Source of the DNA: DATMXS01 sp050260275 | Lineage (GTDB): Bacteria > Acidobacteriota > Terriglobia > Bryobacterales > Bryobacteraceae | NCBI GenBank assembly: GCA_050260275.1 | Contig: JBLNBX010000207.1 | Coordinates: 1-8,729 of the forward strand | Length of the DNA: 8,729 bases | Direction of reading: 5' to 3' | In this document: positions 6,102 through 8,729 of the stretch, one piece after another | Position numbering within the stretch: position 1 is the stretch's first letter | How the letters are laid out: each line of letters opens with the position of its first letter | The notes under the pieces: generated by a model | The model's database searches: none | What the model was told of the DNA's origin: nothing | The model's input: the letters and a program-made list of their open reading frames with translations, nothing else | Made by a program: the position numbers and the translations under genes

Positions 6102-6746
6102 CTACTGCCCGACCAGCTTCTCCAAGGCGTCGTCAGGAAGGTGTTTCAAGGACGGCACGGCTATGTCTGCCGCGCTCAGATCGCGGCCGGAGCCTACGCC
6201 CACGGATTTCATGCCGGCGCGCCGCGCGCCCTCGATGCCCGCCGGCGCGTCTTCAACCACGACGCAGCGCTCCGGCGCGACGCCCAACCGCATGGCGGCT
6301 TTAAGGAACACCTCCGGGTCTGGCTTGCCGATGCGAACGTCCTCTGCTGAGACGATCGCGTCGAAAGTGCGATCCAGACCGGTGACTTCGAGCACGACGC
6401 GAATGTTCTCGCGCGGAGCCGAGGAGGCCACCGCCTGCAGCCATCCATGATCGTGAAGACGGCGGAGCGTGTCGACGACGCCGGGCAGGGGATCGAGCCC
6501 TTTTTCGCGAACCATGCGGCGGTAGGCGGCCTCCTTCGCCTCGCCTAACTCCGCCACGCGCGCGGGGTCGACCCCGGGCATCAGCTTCGGGACTATGTCG
6601 TCGTCACGCCACCCGAAGGTCTCGCGGAACTGGCCGTAGGTGATTGACACACCCTCGGCGGCACACGTTTCGCGCCACGCGTGCCAGTGGTATTCCTCGG
6701 AATCGACGATCGTGCCGTCGAGATCCCATAGCGCTGCCTTGCTCAT
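6102..6746 (-). CDS. HAD-superfamily hydrolase, beta-phosphoglucomutase/phosphatase-like
   Basis: From ATG 6746 the product has 214 residues; an in-frame TTG at 6764 would add six but would put the start inside the promoter-like element. HAD motif I is WDLDGTIVDSE (7-17) with nucleophile Asp8 and acid/base Asp10. A four-helix type cap follows (about 18-85). Motif II is AVASSAP (Ser108), motif III is Lys141 in IGKPDPEVF, and motif IV is VVVEDAPAGIEGARRAGM with Glu165-Asp166. This order and cap type fit the phosphoglycolate phosphatase/beta-phosphoglucomutase branch, which acts on small phosphorylated sugars or glycolate in the cytoplasm. The exact substrate cannot be read from the sequence. 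It lies 32 bases after the sugar transferase stop, so it could be co-transcribed with the polysaccharide genes, although a promoter-like sequence sits in the gap. No clear Shine-Dalgarno precedes the ATG. Confidence 0.9.
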   Translation of the reverse strand: MSKAALWDLDGTIVDSEEYHWHAWRETCAAEGVSITYGQFRETFGWRDDDIVPKLMPGVDPARVAELGEAKEAAYRRMVREKGLDPLPGVVDTLRRLHDHGWLQAVASSAPRENIRVVLEVTGLDRTFDAIVSAEDVRIGKPDPEVFLKAAMRLGVAPERCVVVEDAPAGIEGARRAGMKSVGVGSGRDLSAADIAVPSLKHLPDDALEKLVGQ

Positions 6747-6754
6747 CCGGGCCA

Positions 6755-6782
6755 ATTGTAGCAAGCCCAGGGCGAGCGTCAG
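6755..6782 (-). promoter_or_regulatory. Candidate extended -10 promoter giving a near-leaderless HAD mRNA
   Basis: On the minus strand CTGACG (6782-6777) is followed after 16 nt by TACAAT (6760-6755), with the extended -10 TG at 6763-6762. The ATG at 6746 begins only eight bases after the -10, so transcription would start at or within a few bases of the start codon. The -35 overlaps the TGA stop of the sugar transferase. The lack of a Shine-Dalgarno before the ATG agrees with a leaderless message. This is a consensus match by eye only. Confidence 0.4.
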
Positions 6783-7480
6783 TACGCGCCCTTCCCGAGC
6801 AGCACGACCCGGACCGTCCGGAGCAGTATAAGAATGTCCAGGCCAGCCGACCAGTCGCGTATGTACTGGCCATCCAGCTCGACGCGGCGGCTGTAGGTGA
6901 TGTCGTTACGGCCCGACACCTGCCACAGGCCAGTAAGGCCCGGCTTGACACGAAGATACAGCGAGGCTGCTCGCCCGTAGCGCTGCAGTTCCTCCGGGAC
7001 CACCGGACGCGGGCCTACCATGCTCATGTCGCCGCGCAGCACGTTCCAGAGCTGCGGCAACTCGTCCAGGCTGGTTCGGCGCAGCAGCCGGCCCACGCGC
7101 GTGACGCGCGGGTCGGATCGCAGCTTGCGCGTCAGTTGCCACTCGAGCGCCTCCTGCGGATGCAACCGCAGGTGCTCCTTCAGCACTTCGTGACCGGAGG
7201 CGATCATGGACCGGAACTTCCACAGCCGGAACCTGCGGCCTCCCTTGCCCACACGATCCTGGGTGAAAAACACCGGACGCCCCGACTCGATGACTATGGC
7301 CACCGCGATGAGCGCCATCAGCGGCAGAGCCAGGATGCCCAGCACAAGCGCGATGAACACGTCCGCGATGCGCTTCATCCGCTGTGCGCCGGGGCGCGAC
7401 AGCTTCGATGGGGGGTCCAGCACGTGGACCCGCCGCGCGGGTGCACTCCGCTCTTCGAGATGTAGAACGCCCGTACTCAT
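6779..7480 (-). CDS. Polyprenyl-phosphate sugar-1-phosphate transferase (bacterial sugar transferase, short monotopic form)
   Basis: The product has 233 residues. After a polar 34-residue lead comes RMKRIADVFIALVLG with a membrane helix (about 36-64), then VFFTQDRVGKGGRRFRLWKF (70-89), RSM, LDELPQLWNVLRGDMSMVGP (137-156) with the Asp138-Glu139 dyad that is catalytic in PglC-type enzymes, VKPGLTGLWQVSGRND, and the C-terminal GAY. These identify the WcaJ/PglC sugar transferase domain without the extra multi-helix N-terminal region of large WcaJ proteins. It transfers a sugar phosphate from a nucleotide sugar to a membrane polyprenyl phosphate, the first committed step of an exopolysaccharide or O-antigen unit. 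The ATG at 7480 overlaps the GT4 stop (ATGA) and lacks a Shine-Dalgarno, so it is probably translationally coupled. Met35 could be an alternative start. Which sugar it uses is not visible. Confidence 0.93.
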   Translation of the reverse strand: MSTGVLHLEERSAPARRVHVLDPPSKLSRPGAQRMKRIADVFIALVLGILALPLMALIAVAIVIESGRPVFFTQDRVGKGGRRFRLWKFRSMIASGHEVLKEHLRLHPQEALEWQLTRKLRSDPRVTRVGRLLRRTSLDELPQLWNVLRGDMSMVGPRPVVPEELQRYGRAASLYLRVKPGLTGLWQVSGRNDITYSRRVELDGQYIRDWSAGLDILILLRTVRVVLLGKGAY

Positions 7481-8595
7481 TGGGGATCTTCAAACTCGGG
7501 ACTCGCTCTCAACACCTTAGCATAGAGGGTCATAGTCTCTACAACCATCCGTTCGGCGTTGAATCGCTGCTTATACATCTGACGCGCGAGATACCCCAGT
7601 CGTTCCCGCTCTGAAAAACTTCTAATGAGCACGCCCAGGGCGGAAGCGAGCGCGGGAGCGTCCTGACGCGGGACCAGCAGGCCGGTACGGCCGTGAGCGA
7701 CCGCCTCCGCCACGCCGCCGACGTCCGAAGCAATAACTGGCAAACCCGCGCGCATCGCTTCTAAGATGCTGCGCGGGAAGCCTTCGCTTCGCGATGCGAG
7801 CACGAAAATCTGCGCTCGCGCGAGTAACCCGGCTGGCTCCGGCTGGTATCCGAGAAAGTGCACGCGCCTGGCGATGCCAAGCGCCTCCGCGCGTGCGCGC
7901 ATCTCGGGTTCCAGCGGACCGTCGCCCACGAGGTCCGCCTCCCAGCGCTCATCGCGCAATAGGGCGAGCGCATCGAGCAACGTGGCATAGTCTTTGGGCT
8001 GCTCGAAACGGGCGATCGAGATTATGCGCGGGGGCTCAGCCGCCGGATCTGCGCGCAGCGCCGAATCGCGCACGCCGTTGTAGATGACGTGCAGGCGCCC
8101 GGGTGGAGCGATGCCGTGCTTGAGAGCGAGGCGGCGCTCATGCTCGCACACGCAGACGATGGCGTCCGCCCAGCGCGCGGCCACGCGTTCCACCAGGCCG
8201 AACAGCATCCCGTGGGCCCCCGAGAAGCGGTCGCCGATGGGCCAGCCGTGCGGCGTGTAGATGACCGGCAACCCAAGCCGGACGCTTGCGGCCCGGCCCA
8301 CCAGCCCCGCCTTCGCCGTGTGCGTCGAGACGAGATCGGGACGCCAATCCCGAAGCGCGCCCGTAAGCTCGGCTATCGCGCGCAGGTCGCGCACGGGGTT
8401 GATTTCCCGCCTGAGCAGCGGTACGGGCAGAAATGGCACGCCCGCCTCGGTGAACTGCTCTGTTACGGGCCCCGTGCCGCCAACGAACACCAGCGCCTCG
8501 TGGCCGGCCGCGATCGCCCCGCTCGCAACATCCCGCACGTGGATGCTGGCTCCGCCGACGGCGTCCGCGCGCGTGATGACGTATGCGAACCTCAT
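7477..8595 (-). CDS. Glycosyltransferase family 4 (GT-B fold)
   Basis: The product has 372 residues from ATG 8595. The frame runs on to 8700, but the extra 35 residues are low-complexity and overlap the upstream gene. The N-terminus MRFAYVITRADAVGGASIHV is the typical first strand and glycine loop, and GAGGG-like GAGGG sits at 8604-8600, four bases before the ATG. Further landmarks are STHTAKAGLVGR (90-101), TPHGW, VIYNGV, IARFEQPKDY, LVGDGPLEPEM and SEGFPRSILEAMRAGLPVIA, with the retaining-enzyme EX7E pair at Glu271 and Glu279. It adds a sugar from a nucleotide donor to a growing glycan at the inner membrane face; donor and acceptor are unknown. The overlap with the sugar transferase downstream implies one polysaccharide operon. 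Family and start are well supported. Confidence 0.93.
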   Translation of the reverse strand: MRFAYVITRADAVGGASIHVRDVASGAIAAGHEALVFVGGTGPVTEQFTEAGVPFLPVPLLRREINPVRDLRAIAELTGALRDWRPDLVSTHTAKAGLVGRAASVRLGLPVIYTPHGWPIGDRFSGAHGMLFGLVERVAARWADAIVCVCEHERRLALKHGIAPPGRLHVIYNGVRDSALRADPAAEPPRIISIARFEQPKDYATLLDALALLRDERWEADLVGDGPLEPEMRARAEALGIARRVHFLGYQPEPAGLLARAQIFVLASRSEGFPRSILEAMRAGLPVIASDVGGVAEAVAHGRTGLLVPRQDAPALASALGVLIRSFSERERLGYLARQMYKQRFNAERMVVETMTLYAKVLRASPEFEDPQ

Positions 8596-8729
8596 TTCGC
8601 CCTCGAGACGATCACCATGAACGCGAGCTTGCGGAACAGCGCAGTGGCGAGCGGCTGGGCGCCGGGCACGTCGAGCAGGCGCGCCAGAAACGCCCGCCAC
8701 GGCTTGTCGCGGAGCCTGTACCGGATATA
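8592..8729 (-). CDS. C-terminal end of an unidentified protein (gene runs past the window edge)
   Basis: A minus-strand frame is open from the window edge to TGA 8594-8592, whose stop overlaps the GT4 start (ATGA). It encodes about 45 residues: a basic stretch (YRLRDKPWRAFLARLLD), then PGAQPLATALFRKLAF and MVIVSRAK at the very end. The overlap, matching direction and sensible composition favour a real gene over a chance frame. The ending, a hydrophobic strand closed by a basic tail, would suit the last beta strand of a class I methyltransferase or a polysaccharide enzyme, but too little is present to name a family. It is probably part of the same surface glycan operon. Confidence 0.6.
   Translation of the reverse strand, partial: YIRYRLRDKPWRAFLARLLDVPGAQPLATALFRKLAFMVIVSRAK

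Noticed and set aside
6644..7465. Plus-strand open frame of 273 codons opposite the HAD and sugar transferase genes
   Set aside because: It spans two well-supported minus-strand genes, is rich in His, Arg and Gln, and shows no recognisable fold.
8596..8700. N-terminal extension of the GT4 frame
   Set aside because: It is Arg/Ala-rich sequence before the canonical MRFAYVIT start and overlaps the coding end of the upstream gene.
1..8729. CRISPR array, insertion sequence, tRNA or defence system
   Set aside because: No regularly spaced repeats, transposase or integrase motifs, cloverleaf sequence or nuclease/helicase genes were seen on either strand.

Overview
The window is high-GC (roughly two thirds G+C by eye), densely coding DNA with overlapping stop/start codons. 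It reads as a bacterial chromosome or metagenomic contig. The protein types (DUF4178/DUF350/spermidine-synthase module, NrfA-like pentaheme cytochrome, secreted PhoA-type phosphatase, short polyprenyl sugar transferase) would suit a Gram-negative soil bacterium. From memory of similar proteins, an acidobacterium of the Bryobacter/Solibacter type is plausible, but nothing here proves the taxon.

The layout is two converging blocks. The plus-strand block (1-4878) is one tight operon of six genes: the 3' end of a DUF4178-type protein, a 60-residue single-span membrane protein, a 71-residue DUF350 membrane protein, a membrane-anchored spermidine-synthase-like aminopropyltransferase, an FAD-dependent amine-oxidase-like protein with a twin-arginine N-terminus, and a secreted five-heme c-type cytochrome of the NrfA superfamily. 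Junctions overlap by 1-4 nt or are separated by 1-3 nt. The first five genes look like the known but functionally unresolved polyamine-linked DUF350/DUF4178 membrane module. The coupled NrfA-like cytochrome is the most unusual part, and it hints that amine oxidation may be linked to extracytoplasmic electron transfer.

The minus-strand block (8729-4894, read right to left) starts with the 3' end of an unidentified gene, then a GT4 glycosyltransferase and a polyprenyl-phosphate sugar-1-phosphate transferase, which form the tail of an exopolysaccharide or O-antigen type cluster. A HAD phosphatase/phosphomutase-like gene follows, with a candidate promoter of its own. Last comes a secreted alkaline phosphatase behind a 97-nt intergenic stretch with promoter-like sequence and a 10-bp direct repeat. 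The two blocks meet tail to tail with only 15 nt between stop codons at 4878/4894. I see no tRNA, rRNA, CRISPR array, insertion sequence or integrase. No gene-free stretch exceeds about 100 nt.
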